25,323 nucleotides of DNA, taken from assembly GCA_031402355.1 (NCBI GenBank), contig JANNSG010000066.1:1-25323 (forward strand), read 5' to 3'. A program made the position numbers and the translations under genes. This DNA comes from JACMNW01 sp031402355. Its GTDB lineage: Bacteria; Pseudomonadota; Alphaproteobacteria; Rhodobacterales; Rhodobacteraceae. Under the pieces are notes generated by a model. The model had not been told where the DNA came from, ran no database searches, and saw nothing but the letters and a program-made list of their open reading frames with translations. Of this stretch, positions 1 through 8,300 are shown one piece after another; positions within the stretch are counted from its first letter, which is position 1, and every line of letters begins with the position of its first letter.

Positions 1-653
1 TCGCCGCCATCCAGATAGACCAGATCGAAGTTCAGGTTCATCGGATGCGGTTCCCACCCCAGAAACGCCACCCATTGCTGTTTGCCAACGGCGCGTTCCA
101 CCTGCGTCAGCATGCCCGCCTCGCTGGATTCGACCACTTCCCATGTGCCAAGGCCGTGCCGGTCTGCCGCAATCATATCCAACAGCGGTTGGTTGCTGCC
201 GGGTTCGATGCCATAAATCTTGCCACTGAATTCATCGGTATGCGCCGCCAGATCGGCGTAACTTTTTACCCCGGCATCGGCCACATACTTTGGCACTGCC
301 AAGGTAAACTTTGCGCCCTCAAGGTTCACGCCCAGAACCTCAACCGATCCGTCCTCAAAAAAACTTTTGTACTGCTCATCCTGCACAGGCTGCCAGTTGC
401 CCTGAAACACATCCATGTTGGCTTCTTTAAGCGAGATATATCCGACGTCCAGCCCCAGCAGCGTTTGCGTGGGCGCATAGCCAAGGGCCGTCAAAATCAC
501 CTCGGCGGTGGTGTTGGTGAGGGCGATATCAGTCCAGCCCAGATCCACCATTCGGACAGCAGCGCAAGTTGGTGCATCTGCGGCAAGTGCGGGCCAGGCG
601 GTCATCGCAGTTGCCGCAAGACACGCCATGGAAATACTTGTCGTGATACGCAT
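1..653 (-). CDS. choX: Choline ABC transporter substrate-binding protein, partial (3' end outside window)
   Basis: Periplasmic binding protein of an OpuAC/ProX-like ABC importer that would capture choline for uptake and oxidation to glycine betaine. The first 217 residues are visible and the reading frame is open to the window edge. The start is ATG at 653 with a GGGGGAA ribosome site just upstream. Residues 1-24 form a Sec signal peptide (hydrophobic core, ending PALA before ADAPTC). The mature part has the family pattern VDLGWTDI (W40), GNWQP (W87) and FLGWEPHPM (W200); in known ChoX/ProX proteins such tryptophans build the aromatic box around the quaternary amine. It is divergent from betI, which fits a choline function. 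A glycine-betaine or proline-betaine binding protein is the main alternative. The permease and ATPase genes (choW, choV) would be expected further left, outside the window. Confidence 0.88.
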   Translation of the reverse strand, partial: MRITTSISMACLAATAMTAWPALAADAPTCAAVRMVDLGWTDIALTNTTAEVILTALGYAPTQTLLGLDVGYISLKEANMDVFQGNWQPVQDEQYKSFFEDGSVEVLGVNLEGAKFTLAVPKYVADAGVKSYADLAAHTDEFSGKIYGIEPGSNQPLLDMIAADRHGLGTWEVVESSEAGMLTQVERAVGKQQWVAFLGWEPHPMNLNFDLVYLDGG

Positions 654-708
654 ATCGTTCCCCCGGGTTGGTTCAGGCAAGGGTCAACTGATATAGTCTT
701 TCTGTCAA

Positions 709-733
709 TATAATATTTTGTACAGGCATACAA
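709..733. promoter_or_regulatory. betI/choX divergent control region with candidate BetI operator
   Basis: The 104-base gap between choX and betI is AT-rich in its centre. A perfect TATAAT lies at 709-714 on the plus strand, followed at 718-733 by an inverted repeat, TTGTA then six bases then TACAA. If TATAAT is the betI -10 box (no convincing -35 seen), transcription would start within the repeat, so a bound BetI dimer would block it. BetI is known to repress its own and the betaine genes until choline binds; the assignment of this repeat as its site is inference. Confidence 0.35.
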
Positions 734-757
734 TTTATTGATCTGCTAAACAGCGAT

Positions 758-1417
758 ATGGCCATCAAACCCAAACGTACCCGCATCGAAGATATCCGCC
801 GTGTTGAACTGGTGCAGGCGGCCTACCGCGTGTTCATGCTGCACGGTCTTGGCGGCATGACCACCGCGCGCATCTGCGCCGAGGCGGGAATGTCGCCCGG
901 GATTCTGGCTTATTACTTCAAAGGCAAGGACGAGGTGCTTTTTGGCATGGTCCGCTATTCCAACCGTGTCTTGTCGCAAGACGTAGTGGCGCACCTGCAC
1001 CAGGCGAAGACCCCGTGGCAACGCTTCGAGGCGATAGTAGAGGGCAACTTTCCCGATCAAGCCTTTGATCGCAATACTGCCAATGCCTGGGTGTCGGTCT
1101 GTGCTGCAGCCCACACCAACACCAATTACGCAAAGCTGCAAAATATCTTTTACCGCAGGTTGACTTCTAATCTGGCCTCGGTGTTTTTGCCCATAATCAG
1201 TGCCGATCGTTTTGATGCAATTGCGCTTGCCACCAGCGTAATGATCGATGGACTTTGGCTGCGCAAAGCCGCAGGGGCGACCATCACCTGCCAGAAATCG
1301 GTAGCACTTGTCGTACAGCAGATTGCCGCACAGCTGGACGCGACGGAGCTTGCTACCCTGCAGCTAAACGTCAAAGATCAGCAAGAGCGGCTGAAATCTA
1401 TAGGAAGCCATCGGTAA
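758..1417 (+). CDS. betI: TetR-family repressor BetI
   Basis: Choline-responsive transcriptional repressor of 219 residues, the usual BetI length. The N-terminal TetR helix-turn-helix spans about residues 27-55, with MTTARICAEAGMSPGILAYY followed by FKGKDEV. The C-terminal ligand domain keeps BetI-specific pieces also present in the E. coli protein: an AIVEGNF segment, RRLTSNL, and MIDGLWLRKA near residues 168-177. These make it BetI rather than a generic TetR protein. The start at 758 gives a normal N-terminus, although the upstream ribosome site (CAGCGAT) is weak. It is divergent from choX and probably controls it and itself. The usual betaine biosynthesis genes (betA, betB, betC) do not follow; the next gene is an unrelated L,D-transpeptidase. 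Confidence 0.9.
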   Translation: MAIKPKRTRIEDIRRVELVQAAYRVFMLHGLGGMTTARICAEAGMSPGILAYYFKGKDEVLFGMVRYSNRVLSQDVVAHLHQAKTPWQRFEAIVEGNFPDQAFDRNTANAWVSVCAAAHTNTNYAKLQNIFYRRLTSNLASVFLPIISADRFDAIALATSVMIDGLWLRKAAGATITCQKSVALVVQQIAAQLDATELATLQLNVKDQQERLKSIGSHR

Positions 1418-1492
1418 ACTCTGTGTGACAACACGGAAAATCATGGGGCTTTTTTGCATCACCACTTCTCGATGATCAAACACCCACTGGCA

Positions 1493-1509
1493 CCGAATCA
1501 TCTATTCGG
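1493..1509. other. Inverted repeat upstream of the L,D-transpeptidase gene
   Basis: CCGAAT, five bases (CATCT), then ATTCGG: a perfect 6-bp stem in the 129-base gap between betI and the L,D-transpeptidase gene, ending 37 bases before the start codon. It has no T-run in either direction, so it is not a typical terminator. It may be a regulator site or a leader hairpin. The rest of this gap shows no clear promoter. Confidence 0.3.
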
Positions 1510-1546
1510 AAAACGCTGGTACGTGTTTTTGAAATAGGTATCCCCC

Positions 1547-2149
1547 ATGCTGTTTTCCCCGCGCCTTTCCCGCCGCGATTTCATTGGCACCTCTGTCGCC
1601 ACTGCGGCCCTGCTTGCTGCACCGGTGCTGGCCAGTACAAAACCCAAGGACTGGGCGCTGACCGAAGCACAGCTTCCGACCAAACTGCGTCTCAAGACCA
1701 AGCTGGCACCCGGTGAAATTCACGTCGATCCCAACACCTACTCGCTGTTTTGGACTTTGCCGAACAACAAAGCCATTCGTTACACCGTCGGCGTCGGGCG
1801 CGGTGATCTTTATATCCCCGGCATCTTCAAGGTGGGCGCAAAGAAGGAATGGCCAAGCTGGACGCCGACCAAGGAAATGATCGCGCGCAGCCCCGGCCAT
1901 TACGCGCAATTTGCGGACGGCATGCCAGGCGGCCCCAGCAACCCGTTGGGCGCGCGCGCGCTTTATCTGTTCGACGATGTGCGCGGCGATACGTTCCTGC
2001 GCATCCATGGCACGCCGGAACCCTGGACCATCGGATCAGCAGTGTCGAACGGCTGTGTTCGGCTGGTCAACGAACATGTAACAACGCTGTACGAAACCGT
2101 ACCAATTGGCAGCCGGGTTGTGCTTTACGCCAAGAAATCAGCGGCGTGA
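1547..2149 (+). CDS. Tat-exported L,D-transpeptidase (YkuD domain)
   Basis: Periplasmic enzyme of 200 residues expected to form 3-3 peptidoglycan cross-links or to attach proteins to meso-diaminopimelate. The N-terminus has a twin-arginine signal: SRRDF at residues 8-12, a hydrophobic stretch, and a likely cleavage site after PVLA (residue 29). The YkuD catalytic domain follows from about residue 55. The conserved histidine is H154 in RIHGT, and the nucleophile is C170 in the SNGCVRL motif. The protein is compact, with no LysM or other peptidoglycan-binding domain. Start chosen at 1547 because it gives the full Tat signal; the Shine-Dalgarno (AGG, 7 bases away) is modest. It appears monocistronic and faces a convergent peroxiredoxin gene. 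Whether it cross-links peptidoglycan or tethers lipoproteins cannot be told from sequence. Confidence 0.92.
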   Translation: MLFSPRLSRRDFIGTSVATAALLAAPVLASTKPKDWALTEAQLPTKLRLKTKLAPGEIHVDPNTYSLFWTLPNNKAIRYTVGVGRGDLYIPGIFKVGAKKEWPSWTPTKEMIARSPGHYAQFADGMPGGPSNPLGARALYLFDDVRGDTFLRIHGTPEPWTIGSAVSNGCVRLVNEHVTTLYETVPIGSRVVLYAKKSAA

Positions 2150-2156
2150 TATCGGC

Positions 2157-2182
2157 GCGTCGGGGCCAAAATGGCCCGACGC
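2157..2182. terminator. Strong hairpin between convergent genes, probable bidirectional terminator
   Basis: GCGTCGGGGCCA and TGGCCCGACGC pair into an 11-bp GC-rich stem with a single bulged G and an AAA loop. It starts 7 bases after the L,D-transpeptidase stop and ends 17 bases before the peroxiredoxin stop. There is no long U-run on either side, so termination strength is uncertain, but position and stability fit a shared terminator. Confidence 0.6.
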
Positions 2183-2198
2183 ACCCTGTGGGCAGCCG

Positions 2199-2855
2199 CT
2201 ATTTTGGCGCTTTGGCAAACCGCAGATAGGGCAGCTTGATATCCAATGCTCCGAAGCGCGCTTCGGCCGCCTCGTTGTTCAAAGACAGCGCTACAATCAC
2301 GTCCTGCCCCGGCAGCCAATTGGCAGGTGTCGCAAGCGGCACGCCGTCGGTGGCGCGCACGGCATCCAGCGCGCGCAGAATCTCGGCGAAATTGCGGCCC
2401 ACAGTCATCGGGTAGCTCATCGTCAGTTTTACTTTTTTGTCCGGCCCCACGATGAACACGGTCCGCACGGTTTGCGAATGCGCGGGCGTGCGGCCCTCGG
2501 TGGGCAAGTAGTAATCAGCCGCCAGCATGTCATAGGCCTTGGCGACGGTCAGCGAGCTGTCATCAATGATGGGAAAATCAGCCGCTGCACCGCCAAAGGC
2601 CTGAATATCATGTTTCCATTTTTCATGATCGCTAACCGAATCCACCGAAACGCCGATCACCTTGGTATTGCGTTTGGCCCACTCCGGTGCAAGCTGCGCC
2701 ACGGCACCAAATTCGGTGGTGCAAACCGGGGTAAAATCGCGGGGATGCGAAAAGATGATGGCATAGCCGTCGCCAACCCAATCATGGAAATGAATGGTTC
2801 CGGCAGTGGAAGGGGCGGTGAAATCAGGGGCGATATCGTTGATGCGGATCGACAT
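2199..2855 (-). CDS. 1-Cys peroxiredoxin (Prx6 type)
   Basis: Cytosolic thiol peroxidase of 218 residues that reduces hydrogen peroxide or organic hydroperoxides. The AhpC/TSA fold carries the active-site motif PVCTTE with peroxidatic C45 (after SHPRDFT), and the Prx6-type C-terminal domain follows, including RTPAHSQTVRTVFIV and a TPANWLPGQDV segment. C45 is the only cysteine in the protein, so this is a true 1-Cys enzyme that needs an external thiol for recycling. The start at 2855 is supported by GGAGAG five to ten bases upstream. It is divergent from the aldehyde dehydrogenase gene and convergent with the L,D-transpeptidase gene, and appears monocistronic. No regulator such as OxyR lies nearby. 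Confidence 0.93.
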   Translation of the reverse strand: MSIRINDIAPDFTAPSTAGTIHFHDWVGDGYAIIFSHPRDFTPVCTTEFGAVAQLAPEWAKRNTKVIGVSVDSVSDHEKWKHDIQAFGGAAADFPIIDDSSLTVAKAYDMLAADYYLPTEGRTPAHSQTVRTVFIVGPDKKVKLTMSYPMTVGRNFAEILRALDAVRATDGVPLATPANWLPGQDVIVALSLNNEAAEARFGALDIKLPYLRFAKAPK

Positions 2856-2888
2856 GCTACTCTCCGTCGGTTTGAATGCTGCCTTTGA

Positions 2889-2917
2889 TAGATACGCGAA
2901 CCGGAGCGAAATTTCAC
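2889..2917 (-). promoter_or_regulatory. Candidate promoter of the peroxiredoxin gene
   Basis: Reading the minus strand, GTGAAA (2917-2912, four of six matches to TTGACA) is separated by 17 bases from TATCTA (2894-2889). This would place the transcription start about 25 bases before the peroxiredoxin ATG. It lies in the 235-base divergent gap that must also hold the aldehyde dehydrogenase promoter, for which I see no convincing match. Assignment is by eye only. Confidence 0.3.
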
Positions 2918-3090
2918 CCCCCTGCGATCATCCGTAATAAAAAGAGAACTGCGTTCAGGCTTTGTCGCAAAAGCGCAAACTATTTTCTGCAGATTGGATA
3001 GCGTCCCGAAATCACATCGGCCATCAGGCAGGACTTGCGGCATTCGGACCAAGCTGTCAGAATATGATCAAATTACTTTCGGAGGCAACA

Positions 3091-4548
3091 ATGCTGAACA
3101 AACGCCAATTCTACATCGATGGCGCATGGGTCGCACCCGCCGTAGCGCGCGACTGTGTGGTGATTGACCCGTCAACGGAAGAAACCTGTGCGATCATCAG
3201 CCTAGGCTCGGAACTGGATACCAACGCCGCCGTCGCCGCTGCCAAGACGGCCTTCAGCACCTGGTCGGTCACGCCGCCTGCCACCCGGCGCGCCTATGTC
3301 GCGGCCATTCTGGCGCAGTACGAGGCGCGGGTCGAAGACATGGCAAAAGCCATCAGCCTTGAGATGGGCGCGCCGATTGACATGAGCCGCGAGTCGCAAG
3401 CGCCCTGCCTGCCTTGGCACCTGAAAAACTTTCTCACCGCATTCGACCAGATGCAATGGATCAAACCGCTGAATGCCGCCACGCCGCATGACCGCATCGC
3501 ACTGGAACCGATCGGGGTGGTCGGGCTGATCACGCCATGGAACTGGCCGATGAACCAGGTGACGCTGAAAGTGATACCAGCCTTGCTGGCGGGTTGCACC
3601 TGTGTGCTGAAACCATCGGAAGAATCGCCGCTTTCATCGATGCTGTTTGCGGAATTCTGCCACGATGCCGGCCTGCCAAAGGGGGTTTTCAACCTTGTGA
3701 ACGGTGATGGTCCCGGTGTCGGCAGCCAGCTGTCCGCGCATCCCGATATCGAGATGATATCCTTTACCGGGTCGACCCGCGCCGGTCGTGCCATTTCGGT
3801 GGCTGCAGCGCAGACGCTGAAACGGGTGGTGCTGGAACTGGGCGGCAAGGGTGCCAATCTGATTTTTGCCGATGCCGATGACCGCGCCGTTGAACGCGGG
3901 GTGCGCCAGATGATGGACAATTCCGGCCAGTCCTGCAACGCACCGTCACGGATGCTGGTTGAACGCAGCGCCTATGACCGTGCCGTCGAAATCGCGGCCA
4001 AGATTGCAAGTTCCATCAAGGTGGGTCCTGCGTCGGAGCCCGGAAATCATATGGGTCCGGTCGTCAACCAGCGGCAATGGGACCAGATTCAAGGCTACAT
4101 CCAGGTCGGAATTGATGAGGGTGCCCGCCTTATCGCAGGGGGTCTTGGCCGCCCGGATGGTTTGAACCGGGGGTTCTATGTAAAGCCCACGGTCTTCGCC
4201 GATGTCACCCCCGGCATGACGATTGAACGCGAAGAGATCTTTGGCCCTGTTCTGTCGATCATCCCCTTCGATACCGAAGCGGAAGCTGTGCAGATTGCCA
4301 ATGACACGCCTTATGGCCTCGCCAATTATGTTCAGTCATCCGATGGCGCCCGTCGCAACCGCCTTGCCCGTGTGCTGCGGTCAGGCATGGTGCAGATGAA
4401 CGGCAAATCGCGATCTGCGGGATCGCCATTCGGTGGCATCAAGGCGTCGGGCCGCGCCCGCGAAGGCGGTCATTGGGGTATCGAGGAATTTCTAGAGGTG
4501 AAAGCCATTTCCGGTTGGGACAACGATCAGGACGTCGCCGCCGAATGA
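3091..4548 (+). CDS. NAD(P)-dependent aldehyde dehydrogenase
   Basis: Cytosolic ALDH-superfamily enzyme of 485 residues, oxidising an aldehyde to the acid; the substrate cannot be read from sequence. The family catalytic residues are present: N151 in PWNWPM, K174 in KPSEESP, E249 in LELGGKGAN and nucleophile C282 in GQSCNAPSR. The coenzyme-binding loop FTGSTRAG lies at 225-232 and the C-terminal EEIFGPVL and SPFGGIKASG motifs are intact. An in-frame ATG at 2962 would add 43 residues, but the start at 3091 is preferred: it has a strong GGAGG six bases upstream and gives the usual ALDH N-terminus (FYIDGAW). Its stop overlaps the start of a metallophosphoesterase gene (ATGA), so the two are probably translated together. 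It is not next to betaine genes in an operon, and I see no BetB-specific evidence. Confidence 0.9.
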   Translation: MLNKRQFYIDGAWVAPAVARDCVVIDPSTEETCAIISLGSELDTNAAVAAAKTAFSTWSVTPPATRRAYVAAILAQYEARVEDMAKAISLEMGAPIDMSRESQAPCLPWHLKNFLTAFDQMQWIKPLNAATPHDRIALEPIGVVGLITPWNWPMNQVTLKVIPALLAGCTCVLKPSEESPLSSMLFAEFCHDAGLPKGVFNLVNGDGPGVGSQLSAHPDIEMISFTGSTRAGRAISVAAAQTLKRVVLELGGKGANLIFADADDRAVERGVRQMMDNSGQSCNAPSRMLVERSAYDRAVEIAAKIASSIKVGPASEPGNHMGPVVNQRQWDQIQGYIQVGIDEGARLIAGGLGRPDGLNRGFYVKPTVFADVTPGMTIEREEIFGPVLSIIPFDTEAEAVQIANDTPYGLANYVQSSDGARRNRLARVLRSGMVQMNGKSRSAGSPFGGIKASGRAREGGHWGIEEFLEVKAISGWDNDQDVAAE

Positions 4549-5285
4549 CGCGTCTGGCGGTTCTTGCCGATATTCACGGCAATGCCGATGCTTTGGCGGC
4601 CGTGCTTGTGGATATTCTGGATCAATCGCCTGATGCTGTCGTCAATCTGGGCGATTGCTTTTCCGGCCCGCTGGACGCCGCTCGAACGGCGCATATGCTG
4701 GCCGGAGCAAACTTTACGGCTACAGTGCGCGGCAACCATGACCGCTGGCTTGCCGACCCCGTAGCGATGGACGACTGGGACAGGCGCGCCCTATCAAGTC
4801 TGTCAGCGGACACCCTGGCATGGCTAGCGGCTCTTCCTGCCACGGCGATTGTCGATGATGCGTTTCTTTGCCATGCCACACCTCAGGACGATCTTTCCTA
4901 TTGGCTTGAGGCCTATACCCCTGACGGCAGCCCGCGCCGGGCAAGTCTTGACAAGATCACTGCCCGAGCAAAAGACGTGCCGCAAAGCCTGATGCTGTGT
5001 GGCCATACCCATGTCGCACGAACCGTCCGGCTGGCAGACGGACGGCTGGTGGTCAATCCGGGGTCCGTGGGTTGCCCCGGATATACGGATCACTCCGCCC
5101 CGACGCCGCGCCATGTCTGCGCCGGCACACCTTTCGCCGCGTATGCCATTGTTGATCGACAAGGCCCGGGCTGGGCCGTCACCAACCGGCTTGTGCCCTA
5201 TGACAGCACTTCAGCCGTTGCCCGCGCCCGCGCTGCCGGCTTTGCCGACTGGGAACAGGCGCTGGCGACAGGCTGGATAGGCTAA
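4545..5285 (+). CDS. Metallophosphoesterase, YfcE/calcineurin-like superfamily
   Basis: Cytosolic two-metal phosphoesterase of 246 residues; the substrate is unknown. All superfamily motifs are present in order: D9 and H11 in ADIHGN, D37 in GDCFSGP, N64-H65-D66 in RGNHD, H110 in LCHATP, and H154/H156 in CGHTH. NPGSVG follows, as in the YfcE branch. The start is the ATG at 4545, which overlaps the aldehyde dehydrogenase stop by four bases; an in-frame start further upstream would lie inside that gene. The coupling suggests the enzyme works in, or protects, the same pathway, for example by removing a phosphate from a metabolite related to the aldehyde, but that is inference. The C-terminal 60 residues beyond the core are not recognised. 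Confidence 0.88.
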   Translation: MTRLAVLADIHGNADALAAVLVDILDQSPDAVVNLGDCFSGPLDAARTAHMLAGANFTATVRGNHDRWLADPVAMDDWDRRALSSLSADTLAWLAALPATAIVDDAFLCHATPQDDLSYWLEAYTPDGSPRRASLDKITARAKDVPQSLMLCGHTHVARTVRLADGRLVVNPGSVGCPGYTDHSAPTPRHVCAGTPFAAYAIVDRQGPGWAVTNRLVPYDSTSAVARARAAGFADWEQALATGWIG

Positions 5286-5308
5286 CGAAACGCCAACGAG
5301 TCTGACCT

Positions 5309-5323
5309 CGGAAGGCCTTTCCG
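5309..5323. terminator. Short hairpin between convergent metallophosphoesterase and RND genes
   Basis: CGGAAGG and CCTTTCCG-like arms around a GGCC centre form a short inverted repeat in the 45-base gap between the two stops. It is GC-rich but has no U-run, so it is at best a weak shared terminator. Confidence 0.35.
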
Positions 5324-5330
5324 GCGCAGG

Positions 5331-8300
5331 CTATTCCGCCACATGCAACGTTGCAGGCTTGGATCGTCTGGATTCAAACCGGGCTTCGAGCCGGTCAACC
5401 CGGTTTTCCAGCAGCAGAGCATCGGTCCGGCTTGCGGCAATGCGTTCCGCCAGAACAGATGCTTCGGGGGCCTCGGGTTCGGCCTCTTTCTTGCCAATAA
5501 AGCGGCCAAAGGCCCAGCCAAGCACGCGCGACAGATCGTCCATGATCAAGAAGAACGACGGCACGATCACCAGGCTAAGGATCGTGGAAACGATGATGCC
5601 GCCAATCACTGCGATGGCCATCGGTGCACGGAAAGACCCGCCTTCGCCCGCCCCCATGGCCGACGGCAACATGCCTGCCGACATCGCGATTGAGGTCATC
5701 ACGATCGGGCGAGCGCGTTTGTGGCCTGCCTCAATGACAGCGTCCAGCCTGCCCATGCCCTGCCGCATCATCTCAATCGCGAAATCAATCAGCAAAATCG
5801 CGTTCTTGGTGACGATCCCCATCAGCATCAGGATACCAATCAAGACCGGCATCGACACGGCATTGCCAGTGATGATCAGTGCCGCCGCCACGCCGCCAAT
5901 GGCAAGCGGCAGCGAAAACAGGATGGTGAAGGGCTGGATCACGGATTTGAACAGCAAAATCAACACCGACAGGACCAACATCAGACCAAAGATCATCGCA
6001 TTGCCGAAGCTGGTGTTCAGTTCGGCCTGAATTTCCGCATCCCCTGCTTCGGCGACCCGGACGGATGCAGGCAGCTGCACAGAGTCGGTGATTTCCTTGA
6101 AACGGGCTGTCGCAGTACCCAAGGCGACACCGACCGGCAGGTTTGCCCCAATTGTGGCCCGCCGCTCGCGGTTCAGGCGATCTACCACATTGGGGCCTTC
6201 GGCGATGGTGATTTCGGCCACGGCACTGAGCGGCACTGTGGCGCCGGTCGCCGTGGTGATTTTCAAGGCGGCCAACCGGCCAAGATCGGCGCGGGACTCG
6301 TCATTGAGACGCACCCGCACCGGGATCTGGCGGCCATCGATCGACAGTTTGGCAAGTGCTGCGTCGATATCGCCGATCGTAGCCACCCGCACCACGGATG
6401 AAATTTGCTGGGCCGTGATACCAAGCCGCGCCGCTTCTTGCGGGCGTGGTTTGATCTGCACCTCAGGTCGGGGCAATGCACCACTGGCAGCCACACCTGC
6501 CAGCAAAGGATCCCCCCGCAGCGCAGTTTCAAGACGGGCAACAGCAATGTTCAGATCGTCTTCGTTCGAAGACAGGATCGAAAAAGAGATGTCGCGTTCG
6601 CCACGGTCGTTCAGTTTGAAGGCCCGCACATCGGGCACATCGGCAAGCATGGCAAAGACATTCGCCTCAACCTGATTTTGCGAGATTTCCCGGCCATGGT
6701 TGGTTGCAACCGGCAGATAGGGGCCGATAAGCGGAACTTTCTGACCAAGCACACTGAATTTGCGCAGCAGCGAATGATCCAGCTTGCCCAGCAGCACCGT
6801 CACGCTTGCGCGGCGAATGTCACGCTCGCCCGTGGGCGAAGATCCCCCCAGAACAAACACGTTTTCAACGCCTTCCAGCGTCTTGATCTTTGCGACCATG
6901 GCTTTGGTGGTGGCGTCGGTATCGGCAAGCGTTGATCCGGGCGGCAATTCAACGGAAATGGCGATGCGGCTGACGTCTTCGGGTGGAATGAAGCTGCCGG
7001 GGATCTGGATCATGAAATAGACCGATGTCGCAAGCACGCCGATGGCGGCAAGAAGGGTCAGGTAATATTTGCCCAGCTTCAGGCCAAAGGGAAGGCGCAT
7101 GGTTCTGGTGCTGGACTGCACGAACCACAGATAGCTGCGCATGATCCAGCCGTCTTTCTGGCTTTCCTCATGTGCGTCTTTGGAACGCATCAGGTAGGCC
7201 GCCATCATCGGCGTAATCAGGCGGGCGACCAGCAGACTGAACAACACGGCGATGGCGACGGTCAGCCCGAACTGGCGGAAATACTGGCCGGGAATGCCCG
7301 GCATGAAGGACACCGGTACAAACACCGCAACGATGGTAAATGTCGTCGCAATCACAGCCAGGCCAATTTCGTCAGCGGCCTCAATCGAGGCTCGGTAGGG
7401 TGTTTTTCCCATGCGTATATGGCGGGCGATATTCTCGATCTCGACGATCGCGTCATCGACAAGGATCCCTGTTGCCAGCGTGATCGCAAGAAAACTGATC
7501 AGGTTCAGCGAAAAGCCAAGCAAATCCATGATGTAGAAGGTCGGCACGGCGGACAGCGGCAAAGCGACCGCCGCGATGAACGTGGCGCGCCAGTTCTTGA
7601 GAAAGGCAAGAACAACCAGAACCGCAAGAATAGACCCTTCGACCAGCGTGGTCAGCGCCGCCTCGTAATTGCCGTAGGTATAAAAAACGGTATCATCGAC
7701 CGGTGTGATTGCCACATTGGGGTGGTTGGTGCGAACCTCGGCAAGCGCGGTGTTGACCACTTTTGCGACGGATACTTCGGACGAACCCTTGGCCCGGAAA
7801 ATCGCCATGGTCACAACCTGTTCGCCGTTGAAGCGCGAAAATGAGCGAAGTTCTTCGTAGGTATCCAGCACCCGGCCAAGATCAGACAGACGCACATGGC
7901 GGCCGGACGGCAGGGCGATATCCGTGCTGGCCAGCGCTTCGACAGTAGCCGCATCGCCAAGGGTGCGGATCGCCTGTTCGCCGGTACCGATTTCGCTGCG
8001 ACCGGCACCCTGATTGGTGTTGGTGGCACCAAGCTGGGCGCTGACCGCCTGCGCGGTGATGCCAAAACTGTCAAGCCGGACAGGATCAAGCTCTACCCTG
8101 ATTTCGCGGTCTGCGCCGCCGTAGCGATCGACCCTGCCGACCCCGGGGCGCCCTTGCAGGCTGCGGGTGATCTTGTCATCGACGAACCATGACAGCTCTT
8201 CGATCGACATGTTGGGCGAGGATACGGCGAAGTTCATGATCGCCTGACCTTCGACATCAATCCGGGTGACGATCGGCGCCTCGATGTTGCCGGGCAGGTC

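Noticed and set aside
45..713. Plus-strand open frame of 222 codons
   Set aside because: It is antisense to choX, whose minus-strand frame has a signal peptide and clear family motifs. The plus-strand product has no recognisable features.
2106..2888. Plus-strand open frame of 260 codons over the peroxiredoxin gene
   Set aside because: Antisense to a well-supported peroxiredoxin; its product is rich in R, H and G as expected for a shadow frame in GC-rich DNA.
2962..3090. 43-residue N-terminal extension of the aldehyde dehydrogenase
   Set aside because: The sequence upstream of 3091 does not match ALDH N-termini, and a strong GGAGG sits just before the ATG at 3091.
5359..8192. Several long plus-strand open frames across the RND gene
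   Set aside because: All are antisense to the intact 1106-residue pump and show no domain signatures or ribosome sites.
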